Source: Fusarium oxysporum f. sp. lycopersici 4287
Lineage: Eukaryota > Ascomycota > Sordariomycetes > Hypocreales > Nectriaceae
Length of the DNA stretch: 64,000 nucleotides
Assembly: GCF_000149955.1 (NCBI RefSeq)
Contig: NC_031000.1
Span: 1,749,163-1,813,162, forward strand
Direction of reading: 5' to 3'
Below the pieces are notes generated by a model. That model was not told the DNA's origin, searched no databases, and worked only from the letters and a program-made list of their open reading frames with translations. Of the stretch, positions 10,558 to 19,337 are shown piece after piece. The stretch's first letter is position 1. Each line of letters begins with the position of its first letter. The translations under genes and the position numbers were made by a program.

Positions 10558-11478
10558 TTAGGAATAGAAGAGTAGGAATGGAGGCGGCTCAGTTTTCGCC
10601 ACTTTCTGACCAAAGTTACGAAGATTATGTAGCTCAGCCAACGGTGAGAGCGAACCCTGTACCATATACTTCTGTCGTACCTCGTTCAGTCGTTGCATCG
10701 GAAACTGCGGCCGTTGTTGAACTCCGAGAGCAGGATACGAGTGAAGCGGTAGTGCGTACTTAAGAAATAATAAGCGCTGCACCCAGATAAGTCCTGATAA
10801 GTTTGGATAATACTCTCTGGCTAGTTGAAAACGTCGACAGTCAGAGGAGAAACCCAAGACGCCACTAAAGTAGACAAGAAGCGAAGACCCGGGTTATCCA
10901 TTCACAAGAGCTTCCATGCTGAGTGATAGGCTGAGTCCAAAGAGGAGCTCAAGGAAGTCTTCAGAGCTCTTTGCTGCAGTTTCGTTTTCAGATTTGTGGC
11001 CTGGGTCCTGCCGGAATAGCGACATGTCAGGCGCATCCCGACTGCCCGCATCAGACATCCAGTCATCGAGACTGACTTCTCTTTCGCTCTCTTCAAAATC
11101 ATCCTCATCTTCACTACTTTCGTAATCGTTGCTGGATTCTTCACTAGATAGGCTGCCGATTTCATTGCTATATGCACTTTGATCGCGATTGAAGAGATCA
11201 ATGTTGGTATCTCCATAGCTGTATCGCTGGCTTTCATTGGATTCGCGATCCGGTTTACGTGTCCTAGGCCAGTCTGGTTTCATCATGGCGATATGATGCC
11301 ATGCGTGATGTTCCCATAAATGCTTTACTTTACTCGCTATTTGTGAATCGAGGCGAATGTTAACTTCCCGCTCTCTGATCACACCTGGCAGGAGGTATGC
11401 CCGTAATGTGAACGCGATGAACCGCTTCCACAAGAGTCGATATCTCTTCCGCGTATTTTCTTCAATTCTCAGAGCGAA
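10558..11478 (-). pseudogene. Decayed fragment resembling fungal RecQ/DUF3505-associated proteins
   Basis: Reading the minus strand from the gap edge at 11478, the frame gives KRYRLLWKRFIAFTLRAYLL, then an acidic serine-rich stretch, then LLVYFSGVLGFSSDC, LIWVQRLLFLKYALP and YMVQGSLSPLAELHNLRNFG. This order matches what I recall of large, multicopy fungal proteins linked to DUF3505 and telomere-linked RecQ-like helicases. The frame is continuous except for a TAA at 10896-10894 that replaces a likely glutamine codon, consistent with C-to-T mutation. The 5' part is lost in the gap at 11479. The match is by pattern memory, not alignment. The true family could be another mobile-element protein. 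Confidence 0.5.
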
Positions 11479-11578
11479 NNNNNNNNNNNNNNNNNNNNNN
11501 NNNNNNNNNNNNNNNNNNNNNNNNNNNNNNNNNNNNNNNNNNNNNNNNNNNNNNNNNNNNNNNNNNNNNNNNNNNNNN
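11479..11578. other. Assembly gap (100 N)
   Basis: 100 N separating the decayed frame on the left from the Gypsy gag fragment on the right. The two may not be truly adjacent. Confidence 0.99.
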
Positions 11579-12203
11579 TTTCAGTCGGCTATTCACATAA
11601 GCCATACGGCTCACTGCAGTCGGGTATCGTGTCTTCATTAACGGTTAGTTTCTCTGTAATGGCATCACGGAAGCGGCGTAAGTCTGCGCGGGTAGCTTCA
11701 AACTTCTCAGGGTCGGGTAGTCGTTCTGAAAGGTAGGCGGAGGCGGTAGATCGGGTAGTAGGAGGCGGAGCCGCTCCCACAATCTCAGCTGCTTGCGTCT
11801 TAGCAAGGGGATCAGGCGTAGCGGAGGGCGTTAGGGCTGATACAGTAGGTAGTCTAGAGGCTATAGCTTTGGCGGGCTTTCATCCCGGGCCCGCCTCTAG
11901 TTCCTTTTCTTTCTTATCAAGCCGGTCCTCTACCCATGACCTCTGCATCATGGCGGCGGACTTCTCGATCTGTACCGCCTGTAGGGTGTTCTGGAGGTTC
12001 AGGATTTCCTCTTGCTGGGTCTCGACCTGGACTTGGAGCTCTACGAGCTTCCTATCGGCTGCGACCTGGTTGGATTCCTGTTCTTTCATCCAGGCGTAGG
12101 CGTCGCTTAGGTATTGGTACCACTTATCGGGGTCCTCTGCATAGCATGCCTCATATTCGGCGCGGCTTCCTGGGATAGCGGGGGGAGTCGGGTGGGCAGG
12201 CAT
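11579..12203 (-). pseudogene. gag: Ty3/Gypsy Gag N-terminal fragment, frameshifted
   Basis: This is the 5' part of a minus-strand Gypsy gag. It opens at ATG 12203-12201 with MPAHPTPPAIPGSR, followed by a coiled-coil stretch (QVQVETQQEEILNLQNTLQ) and, further on, the Gag motif SERLPDPEKFEATRADLRRF. The first part stops at 11880 inside a proline/alanine linker. The Gag motif is open again at 11780-11589. Near 11628-11636 a frame change is needed to continue into RYPTAVSRMAYVNSRL, the expected Gag continuation, and the sequence then enters the gap. It is therefore truncated and broken. The start lies 34 bases inside the putative LTR at 12238. Confidence 0.8.
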
Positions 12204-12237
12204 TGCGTTCGGCGTCCAATTGGTGGGAGCTACGTAG

Positions 12238-12475
12238 TGTCACGGGCTGGGCTCGGTAGGGCAGGTGAACGGGGAACGCTTCAGGCAGAATACGGTCTAT
12301 TGCTACGGATAGGCACTGCAGGCAGGTCAGGCTCTATTAACAAGACGTAGCTCGAGGAGCTACGTTCAGGAACTATCTGGTCGGTAAACAAAGTCTCTGC
12401 GATAACGTATCGCCACGTGATCCGGATCTACCTTGTTAGTGGTCTAGGGTAGGCCAGTCTGGTCGAGCTGTGACA
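12238..12475 (-). repeat. Putative LTR of the Gypsy element
   Basis: A 238-bp segment begins TGTCACGGGC and ends GAGCTGTGACA, giving the TG...CA ends and a 6-base terminal inverted repeat (TGTCAC/GTGACA). It sits directly upstream of the minus-strand gag start, where a 5' LTR belongs. No second copy is in the window, so the boundaries are inferred from structure alone. Confidence 0.6.
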
Positions 12476-12889
12476 TTTCTAAGTTTTTATAACTTAAGAA
12501 ATAAAAGACTGTCCTATAAGTATATATTAAATTCATAAAGCTTAGTGGAAGTAATGAGGTCTAAAACAGGGAAACTATTATATAAGTATTTAGTGTAATA
12601 TAAGTATTATAACTTAAGCTCTAATATTATAATAAAACATAAAGAATTTTAATAACATTAGTTGATATAAACTTTAATTTAGTATATATTTTATAATGGT
12701 CGCACCTAACCACAACGCCATGGTGCAAAAGATTGGACTATAACTGCTATTATAGCAATTCCAGTGGTGTACACAGCTGCTTATAGGAGCTTACGGTGAA
12801 CCAAGCCGTAACATTTGGAGTGTTGCACTCGCTGGTTTGTTGCACACGCTAGTGGAATACGTTCCTATTTTAGGTTAGTTAAATACAAT
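12476..12889. other. A+T-rich spacer
   Basis: No gene is seen. It is mostly A+T-rich, with one less mutated patch at about 12697-12860 that I could not identify. Confidence 0.5.
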
Positions 12890-13162
12890 TAACGTAGTTG
12901 ATAAGCGAGTTGGCCAGCATACTGTGCAGCTAATAATAGCTTACCCTATAGCATTCTAAAGCTTAAATAAATTAGCTAAAAATTAAATAAAAGGTTTTCC
13001 TAAAATAGTATAGTTAGCTTTATTAAAAAGTATTTTTAAAATATTTTTAAGTATTTTAGTTTATATAGAAAACCTTAAAATACAGTGTATTTTACAGTGT
13101 AAATAGGCTTTAAAGTATATAACTATATAGGACTTTTTTAAAAATCTAAGAAAATTAATATA

Positions 13163-13210
13163 ACGTGGTTGATAAGCATGCTGACCGGACACGTATGCTG
13201 ACCAAAAATC
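13163..13210 (+). repeat. Left terminal inverted repeat of the pogo-like element
   Basis: Matches the complement of 14975-15022 except for one base (ACACG versus ACAAG). Contains the repeated ATGCTGACC motif. Confidence 0.92.
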
Positions 13211-13260
13211 CCTCATCTTACATCATTACTATCTGATTAAATACTATACAACAACCCAGT

Positions 13261-14916
13261 ATGCCACAATCTTCAAATGAAGCTAGAATCCTTCTTGCCC
13301 TTCAGGCCCTTCAAAATGACCCAAAGCTAGGCATCCGACGCGCTGCAAGTATGTATGAAGTTAGCTATGGTACCCTCCGTAACCGAAAGAATGGCATTCA
13401 ATCACGAGGCGATTGGATCCCAAAGTCACGGAAGCTATCTGATCTGGAAGAGCAGATAATAGTCCAATTCGTCCTTGACCTAGATTCGCGAGGATTTCCT
13501 TCGCGACTGCGTTTTGTGGAAGAAATGGCCAATTCTCTGCTAGCTGACCGCAATGCATCACCTGTCGGCAAGCGTTCGGCTCATAACTTCGTGAAGCGAC
13601 AACCAGAGCTAAAGACGCGTTTATTTCGGAAATATGACTACCAGAGAGCCAAATGCGAAGATCCAACTATTATTCGTGGCTGGTTTGGGCTCGTACAGAA
13701 TACAATCGCAAAGTATGGTATCCGATCAGATGATATTTGGAACTTTGATGAGACTGGCTTTATGATGGGCATCATTATGGCCGGAATGGTCGTTACAGGC
13801 TCAGAAAGGCAAGGAAGACCAAAATCAGTGCAGCCTGGAAATCGGGAATGGATTACTGTAGTCCAGGCGATTAATGCAGAAGGTCAATCGATCGCACCGT
13901 TTATCATCGGTGCAGGCCAATATCACCTTGCCAATTGGTACCGAGAATGCGACCTCCCAGGCGATTGGGTTATTGCAACGAGCCAAAATGGCTGGACCAA
14001 TAACCAGCTAGGTCTCGAGTGGCTAAAGCACTTTGGTCGATCTACAACTAAACGATCAAATGCTCGGTATCGTCTTCTAATCCTAGATGGTCACGAAAGC
14101 CACCACTCTGCTGATTTTGAGAGATATTGCAAGGAGAACAAGATTATCACGCTCTGTATGCCGGCTCATGCATCTCACCTACTCCAGCCTCTTGATGTTG
14201 GGTGTTTTGCAGTACTGAAAAAGGCATATGGTCGAGAAATAGAGCATCTGATCAGATGCTCTATAACCCACATTTCAAAGACCGAGTTCTTCCCGGCCTT
14301 TTATGCCGCATTTAAAGCCACTTTTACTGAAAGCAATATCCAGGGAGGTTTTAGAGGAGCTGGGCTTGCTCCTTTTGACCCAGAAAATGTAATCTCAAAG
14401 CTTGATGTACAGCTACGGACTCCAACGCCTCCCGAGGAGGCTGCTAAACCATCGACCTCTTGGACTTCAAAGACCCCAACAACAGCAATTGAGGCCCAAT
14501 CTCAGTCTGAATACCTTGAAAGGCGAATCAGAAGGCATAAGAGTAGCTCACCAGAGTCAATTATAGAAGCTTTAAAGTCTAGTACTAAAGCAACAAAGGC
14601 AGCTATACATCGACTAGCCTTAGTAGAGGCTAGGTTAAAAGATCTTGAACAAACAAATAAGATAATAAGCCGGCGCCGAAGGGGAAAAAGGACTAGACTA
14701 CAGAAAGGAGGGACTATGACTGTACAGGAAGCATCGCAAGTAATTGATCAGATGGATGTTGATACGCAAGTAATATCTGAGTTATCGAAATGTGGTGGTC
14801 AAGGAAGATCGGCGCGACCGGGTGTTCGGTGTTGTGGTGTATGCGGCAAGGCCGGACATAATGCAAGGACCTGTCAGGTAGTTATTGAGATATCTGGGGA
14901 AGAGTATAGCGAATAG
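13261..14916 (+). CDS. Pogo/Fot-family transposase with C-terminal zinc knuckle
   Basis: This protein cuts and pastes its element by binding the terminal repeats. The 551-residue frame is uninterrupted, starts 51 bases inside the left repeat region and fills the element. The N-terminus (residues 1-50) is a psq-type helix-turn-helix and residues 55-125 a CENP-B/Tc5-type DNA-binding domain. The DDE_1 catalytic core has D163 (NFDETGF), D276 (LILDGHESH) and D312 (LQPLDVGCF), with 35 residues between the last two. A basic, coiled segment follows. Near the C-terminus is a CCHC knuckle at C525, C528, H533 and C538 (CGVCGKAGHNARTC). All catalytic residues are present, so this is a candidate autonomous element. 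Confidence 0.96.
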   Translation: MPQSSNEARILLALQALQNDPKLGIRRAASMYEVSYGTLRNRKNGIQSRGDWIPKSRKLSDLEEQIIVQFVLDLDSRGFPSRLRFVEEMANSLLADRNASPVGKRSAHNFVKRQPELKTRLFRKYDYQRAKCEDPTIIRGWFGLVQNTIAKYGIRSDDIWNFDETGFMMGIIMAGMVVTGSERQGRPKSVQPGNREWITVVQAINAEGQSIAPFIIGAGQYHLANWYRECDLPGDWVIATSQNGWTNNQLGLEWLKHFGRSTTKRSNARYRLLILDGHESHHSADFERYCKENKIITLCMPAHASHLLQPLDVGCFAVLKKAYGREIEHLIRCSITHISKTEFFPAFYAAFKATFTESNIQGGFRGAGLAPFDPENVISKLDVQLRTPTPPEEAAKPSTSWTSKTPTTAIEAQSQSEYLERRIRRHKSSSPESIIEALKSSTKATKAAIHRLALVEARLKDLEQTNKIISRRRRGKRTRLQKGGTMTVQEASQVIDQMDVDTQVISELSKCGGQGRSARPGVRCCGVCGKAGHNARTCQVVIEISGEEYSE

Positions 14917-14974
14917 TTTTGATTAATTAGCTACTTTGTGGTGGTTTTATAGCAATATAAAGCCAAATGGTTGA

Positions 14975-15022
14975 GATTTTTGGTCAGCATACTTGTCCGG
15001 TCAGCATGCTTATCAACCACGT
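14975..15022 (-). repeat. Right terminal inverted repeat of the pogo-like element
   Basis: Complement of the left repeat, ending ...CAACCACGT before the flanking TA at 15023-15024. Confidence 0.92.
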
Positions 15023-15158
15023 TAGCTTACTTTAGGATTTATATATATGCTATTTAAATCCTAGCTATTTTAAGCCTAATTTAAATTTTTAAGAATTATT
15101 TAAAAAATGATTTTTAAGGTGAAAAACATGCTGGCCAACTCGCTTATCAACTACGTTA

Positions 15159-15391
15159 TAATAAGTTTACTAGTCATAGCTTTTCTAAGCTATTAAATGC
15201 TTATTGGGCTTTATTATATTATTTAAATTACTTCCCCTTTCTATATGCTTTATCAGAGGGATTGCTATGCTAGTAACGTTGTTAATAAAACTCATAAAAG
15301 CAATATCCCGAGATTCAGAGTATAGTATAGTAAAACAAGAAGAAATGATCATCAATTAAGCCAGGAAAAGAAGAAAACTAACGGCAGGCAA
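15159..15391. other. A+T-rich spacer
   Basis: No feature seen between the transposon and the chromodomain-like gene. Confidence 0.5.
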
Positions 15392-16200
15392 CTACTTAGG
15401 GTAGTGGAAATAGCTTTGTGCATTATTGGACAGGCGATGGTTAAAAGCAGCATATGTTTGCGAAGTCAAGTTGACTGTTACTGACCTAACCCCGGTTGTA
15501 TTTCGAGGCCCGCTTCGTGTATCATGCTCGTCCAGGGCGGCCTCGATTATAACTCCCCAGGGCTGAGTTTCAGGTGCATTTTCTCTGAACTCACGTAAGG
15601 TCCAGACTGTCGGCTCTCCGAGCACAGCGCTTGATATGAAGGTGACTTCGCCACCAGAAGGCGCTACAGCGACAAAGTTCCATGCCACAAAGAAGTGATT
15701 TCGAGGACACTTGTCGATCGGAGAAAGCGGCTGGAAAACAATGGTATGGTAAGCAAGTCTCAAGTACAATGCTCAGTGAAGTACTGCGTGATGGCGCGAC
15801 TACAACACACCATGTCCGTCTCTCTCTCCCACGTCGGTGCCAGGCAGCTTTTCCACTTGACTGCGAGATAACACTCTCCATCATTGGATTCATAATGGCC
15901 TACGATCTGATCAAAATTCTTTTCGGGGTCCTCGGAATTGAAGGGCGACGGCTGGGCGGTGTCCTGCCACATTCGTGGCCCTGACGCATCGTCAAAAACC
16001 CATAGAAGGCAGTCTGGGCTTGTCCAGTCCGATGAAGTCGCATCTAAAGTCTCGGCACAAACACCATAAAACACCCATGGCCCTACTTGAGTAGTTACGA
16101 GTATGTCCTTTATCACGACGTGGGCAGACCAGGGAGTGCGTATATGGGCACCTTCCTTGACGCATTGTAGGCACCTCGGGGCTGCCATCGTATGTGGCAA
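15392..16200 (-). CDS. Small chromodomain-like protein, probably spliced
   Basis: The first frame (16200-15760) holds a chromodomain-like module at about residues 95-140: NFDQIVGHYESNDGECYLAV, then VKWK and PTWERETDM. This is the usual chromo order of a hydrophobic strand, the VKWK strand, the W-containing turn and a helix. Chromodomains normally bind methylated histone tails. A second frame (15769-15392) continues downstream with no recognised domain. A GTGTGT...TTTCCAG intron of 75 nt (about 15813-15739) would join them in phase, but the donor is weak and the second frame may be unrelated. An N-terminal RCLQC motif has no partner cysteines nearby. Chromodomains also occur in Gypsy integrases, but no integrase sequence is present. 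Confidence 0.5.
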
Positions 16201-16542
16201 GGTTTGATTACGATTTTTATGTTAGAGGTAACCTTAGTTTAGTATCAGGCATGTGAACGACATTGTTTCTCAGAGTCCAATGGCTGGAGGAAATACCTGT
16301 TTATATACCCTACGATCCCAGGTTCAAGCTGTCCGTGTGGGAACTATTGATGGAATGACAGACTGGCTCTTCCTGAGACTGTTTAGGCTGTTAGAATTTG
16401 AAGTTCTTTTACTTGTATCAAGGGGCTGTTTTCTGATTCGAGCCGGATTACGTTGTGAAGCTTAGTTGCGAGGCCGAGAATCACCGCAATTGGGTGTATC
16501 GGAACGATACGTGGTAAAGCTGTTCCTCCACCGCTCGCAGCA
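16201..16542. other. Intergenic spacer
   Basis: No supported gene. Weak inverted similarity to 18767-18800 near its right end suggests that the inverted repeat around the next transposon reaches into it. Confidence 0.4.
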
Positions 16543-16569
16543 CCATCCAGACACCCCTCTTTCGGCATA

Positions 16570-16632
16570 ACCCCTCTTTCGGCAAGCAAAATAAAAAAGC
16601 CACCACCAAAAATCAACAACTTCACTTACAAA
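16570..16632 (+). repeat. Terminal inverted repeat, second pogo-like element
   Basis: About 63 bp, matching the complement of 18677-18741 with a few substitutions and small length differences. The outer tip unit ACCCCTCTTTCGGCA is duplicated just outside it. Confidence 0.85.
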
Positions 16633-16697
16633 GAATTTGACCGAATTGATAGAAATCCGTGAAATTTTTTGTTTCATAAATCATAAATAGGGTTTAT

Positions 16698-18469
16698 CTA
16701 TTGTACTCTGGGTTTTTTCACCATCCGCCGCGACCGCCTGGGTGGTTGGTGGGGTATGTTTTCCTCTCTGACTTCGATGACAGAACCAGCCTCCGATTCT
16801 GACTCTTGCTCGCTTGAAGAGACAAATTCCACCCCGGCAGGCGTATAACGAGTCGCCCCTTCTGGTATGGGCTCCTTACCAGCTAGAGTCTCTCCAAGAG
16901 TCATGAAACGTTTGTTAGGATTCGGCACCGCCTTCCTCTTCTTCCCTCTTTTCAGCCGAGCCAATTCTTCCTCTAGGCTGGCAATCCTCAGAGTATGCGC
17001 CGCTACTGTCTGCTGGTGAGCTTCAAAGCCCTTGGCTATTACGTTGTATCGTCTCCGTGTCTTTGGTGTTTTGTTCAGCCCAAGGTCACGAATTTGACGG
17101 CCCGTCTGTGGCGTACCGTCCGAGCCAAGATACAGCCTTGGTTCAGGAGTAATTCTTGGGCTGCCATTTGGCCTATCTTGTTGGATTTCAGGGTGCCGTA
17201 ACGCTTTCTCACGTGAAATTGGCCAGTTTCCAGTGACCCTCCAACCAGACAGTATGTTCTTCTTGGTCATTCCAACTCGGCGAGCCTTGGCGTAGGCCCT
17301 GATGAAATTGACCTTGTCCATTGGGGCGGAATCAGTCAACGAAGCGAACTTTTCCAACTCTCGTCGATATGCAGCCTTCGACGCATTAAATACTCCATTG
17401 TCCAGTGGCTGGAGTCCATGAGAGCAGTGTGCTGGTAGATAGCAGCAATAAACGTTGTTCAAAAAGCACGTGGCCATCCATTCATCCTCATCCTTCCATC
17501 ACTCAGCACTGATCTTGAAGTGGGGAAAACAGAGAACATACTGTTGCGTGGCTTCCATGACCATCTAAAATGATCAGTCTCGCATCAGAGTCGTCGGCAG
17601 GCGTAGTCTGGGGTAGATAAACTCTTTCAAGCCATTCAATGCCTATGTGGTCATCAGTCCACCCGTTGGGTGATGTTATATAATACCAGTCTGCTATCTG
17701 CTTGAACTCATCGAGAAACCACTGTTTCTGGAGTTGTTTCCCTTTGAATATTATTCCAGGAGTCAAAGCGCGGCCGTCAGCAGTGATAGCTTCGATGAAT
17801 GAAGTCCAATTCCGAGTTTGTGGTCCCTTGAGAAAGGCCTTGCGTTTCGGGTCTGCACTTCCAACAACCAGGCTATCTAGACCTGAACCAAGAGGGTTAG
17901 TCGGCCAAAATTCAAGAATTGACGAGGAATAGAGGTGAATGCTTGCCGAACCCAGTCATAATACCCCCCTCATCAACGTTGACGGTGTTTTCAGGCTTGA
18001 TCCAACCATATTGGCCCTCCCTGATATCAAAGTACCAATGAACCGCTCTAGGTGTGAAAGAGTCGAACCTCTTGGCTTCTTGACGTCTACCCATCTTGGT
18101 CTTTAGGTCTGCGCGGCGATTGATAAACTTGATCACCCAGTTACGTCCTAAGTCGGGATGTTCGCCCTGCTGTCTCAGCAGGCCCATGACGCAAGCGCGG
18201 ATCTGACTGTGGGACGGAGCATAGCCCAAGGACTCCTGACGGAGGATCCAGAGAGCCATCCTATCCTCTTGGCTTTTGGACAAGCGTCGATGAGGGTGGA
18301 TCTGCTCTTTCACGGCCCCGCGGCCGTTAAGTCTGTCTATTAGAGTGCTCCGAGGTACTCCCCGTCTATGAGCGGCTTGAGGGGGCGAAAAGCCATTATC
18401 AGTAACATCCAATATAGCCTCTGCCATGTCTTCCTCTGTATATTTCCATCGAAGTCTCGATCTAGGCAT
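16698..18469 (-). CDS. Pogo-family transposase, three exons, one GC-AG intron
   Basis: Exons are 18469-17947, 17882-17542 and 17492-16698. The sum, 1659 nt, is divisible by three and gives 552 residues. Intron 1 (17946-17883) has a GC donor (G|GCAAGC), a perfect GACTAAC branch site and a TTCAG acceptor, joining GIMTGFG to LDSLVVGS. Intron 2 (17541-17493) has a canonical GTATGT donor and joins LDGHGSHAT to DEDEWMAT. The N-terminus carries a psq-type helix-turn-helix (AAHRRGVPRSTLIDRL) and a CENP-B-type domain. Catalytic aspartates lie in NVDEGG, IILDGHGSH and LQPLDNGVF. The C-terminus is coiled then basic (RRSRRMVKK), with no zinc knuckle. ATG 18469 gives MPRSRLRW; an upstream in-phase start at 18499 is possible. 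It appears intact. Confidence 0.9.
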
Positions 18470-18676
18470 TTTTTTGTCGTTGTCGCAGAAAAATGCCAAA
18501 AAACATAGAAAAGAGCGGTGAGGAAATTGATGATTGAATTAACACTATTTCCATAGCACGGTATGCATACATCGCATACCCCGCACAGCCTTAGAGGGAT
18601 ACAATCGTTAACTCCAATCATTTCTATAATCAGCAAAGGCATTGTCCTCCAAGTAGCTATTTATTTTGGCCAATAT

Positions 18677-18741
18677 TTGTGTAAGTGAAGTTGATGAGTT
18701 TTGGTGAAGCTTTTTTTTATTTTGCTTGCCGAAAGAGGGGT
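18677..18741 (-). repeat. Terminal inverted repeat, second pogo-like element, other end
   Basis: Complement of 16570-16632, followed by TA (18742-18743) and a further copy of the tip unit to 18758. Confidence 0.85.
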
Positions 18742-18766
18742 TATGCCGAAAGAGGGGTTGTGGATG

Positions 18767-19337
18767 GTACTTTGGGTTGCCGTTATACAGCCATCAAAGC
18801 ATTGCTGCCGTCCTCGTTATGATCATGTTCCTTGCCGGTGCCCCCAAGTTGCTACGAGTGCTTGTAAGTCACCAAGAATCTCTGCTCTACTCCGAGCAAG
18901 TATATCCCTGTGAATTGGCTTTAGGTCTACCGCCGAACGGTAACCTAAAAAATGCCTTGAAGAGCCAAAAGTATTGTAATGCCAGAAATGCTTCGTCAAG
19001 GCTATAAAATTACTGATCAGAGAAACACTAGAGGACAAAGGTGTTACGAGAGTTGAACGAAAGGAGGGCTTGCATAGCGGAACAAAGGGAAACCCCACCC
19101 AATTCAATGTGATACCGAGACGTTTATACCCGTTGGCTACCATCTACATCTGGGATCCGCCGCCTTGCACATATCGAACATTCTCTGAGGTATAGTTCTA
19201 ACAGAGACCGTACCCTACTAGTGGTTCCTGCCGAGTCGCTTTTAACAGTGCAACGCGGACAATTGTATATTCAAAAGCCAAGTCCCCAATAAGTTCTGTG
19301 AATACCATAAATGGGTGCGGAATACCACACAAGACGC
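18767..19337. other. Intergenic region without a clear gene
   Basis: A minus-strand frame (19143-18823) has some protein-like composition but no recognisable domain and no supported start. I treat it as non-coding. Confidence 0.4.

Larger units (their letters stand above)
13163..15022 (+). mobile_element. Pogo/Fot-like DNA transposon, apparently intact
   Basis: An 1860-bp element with nearly perfect inverted repeats of about 48 bp (ACGTGGTTGATAAGCATGCT...), with one mismatch seen. It is flanked by the TA duplication typical of Tc1/mariner-pogo elements (13161-13162, 15023-15024). Each end contains two copies of ATGCTGACC, likely transposase-binding sites. It encloses one intact transposase gene, so it could be active. 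Confidence 0.93.
12892..15156. mobile_element. Short MITE-like element carrying the nested pogo transposon
   Basis: Perfect 29-bp terminal inverted repeats, ACGTAGTTGATAAGCGAGTT... at 12892-12920 and its complement at 15128-15156, are flanked by TA on both sides (12890-12891, 15157-15158). Without the inner transposon and its TA the outer element is about 403 bp and has no coding capacity, as in a MITE. Its tip resembles the tip of the inner element (ACGTRGTTGATAAGC), so both probably use related transposases. Confidence 0.85.
16543..18766 (-). mobile_element. Second pogo-like transposon inside an inverted repeat
   Basis: The likely transposon is 16570-18741, with ends ACCCCTCTTTCGGCAAGC... 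and inverted-repeat similarity of about 63-65 bp (16570-16632 and 18677-18741, imperfect). It is flanked by TA on both sides (16568-16569, 18742-18743). Outside this lies a second inverted pair: the same 15-base tip at 16553-16567 and 18744-18758, extended by CCATCCA/TGGATGG. The element therefore sits at the central TA of a pre-existing inverted repeat, or its ends have been duplicated. It encodes one minus-strand transposase. Confidence 0.85.

Noticed and set aside
15591..15893. 100-codon frames on both strands in the chromodomain gene
   Set aside because: Shadows of the two better-supported minus-strand frames.
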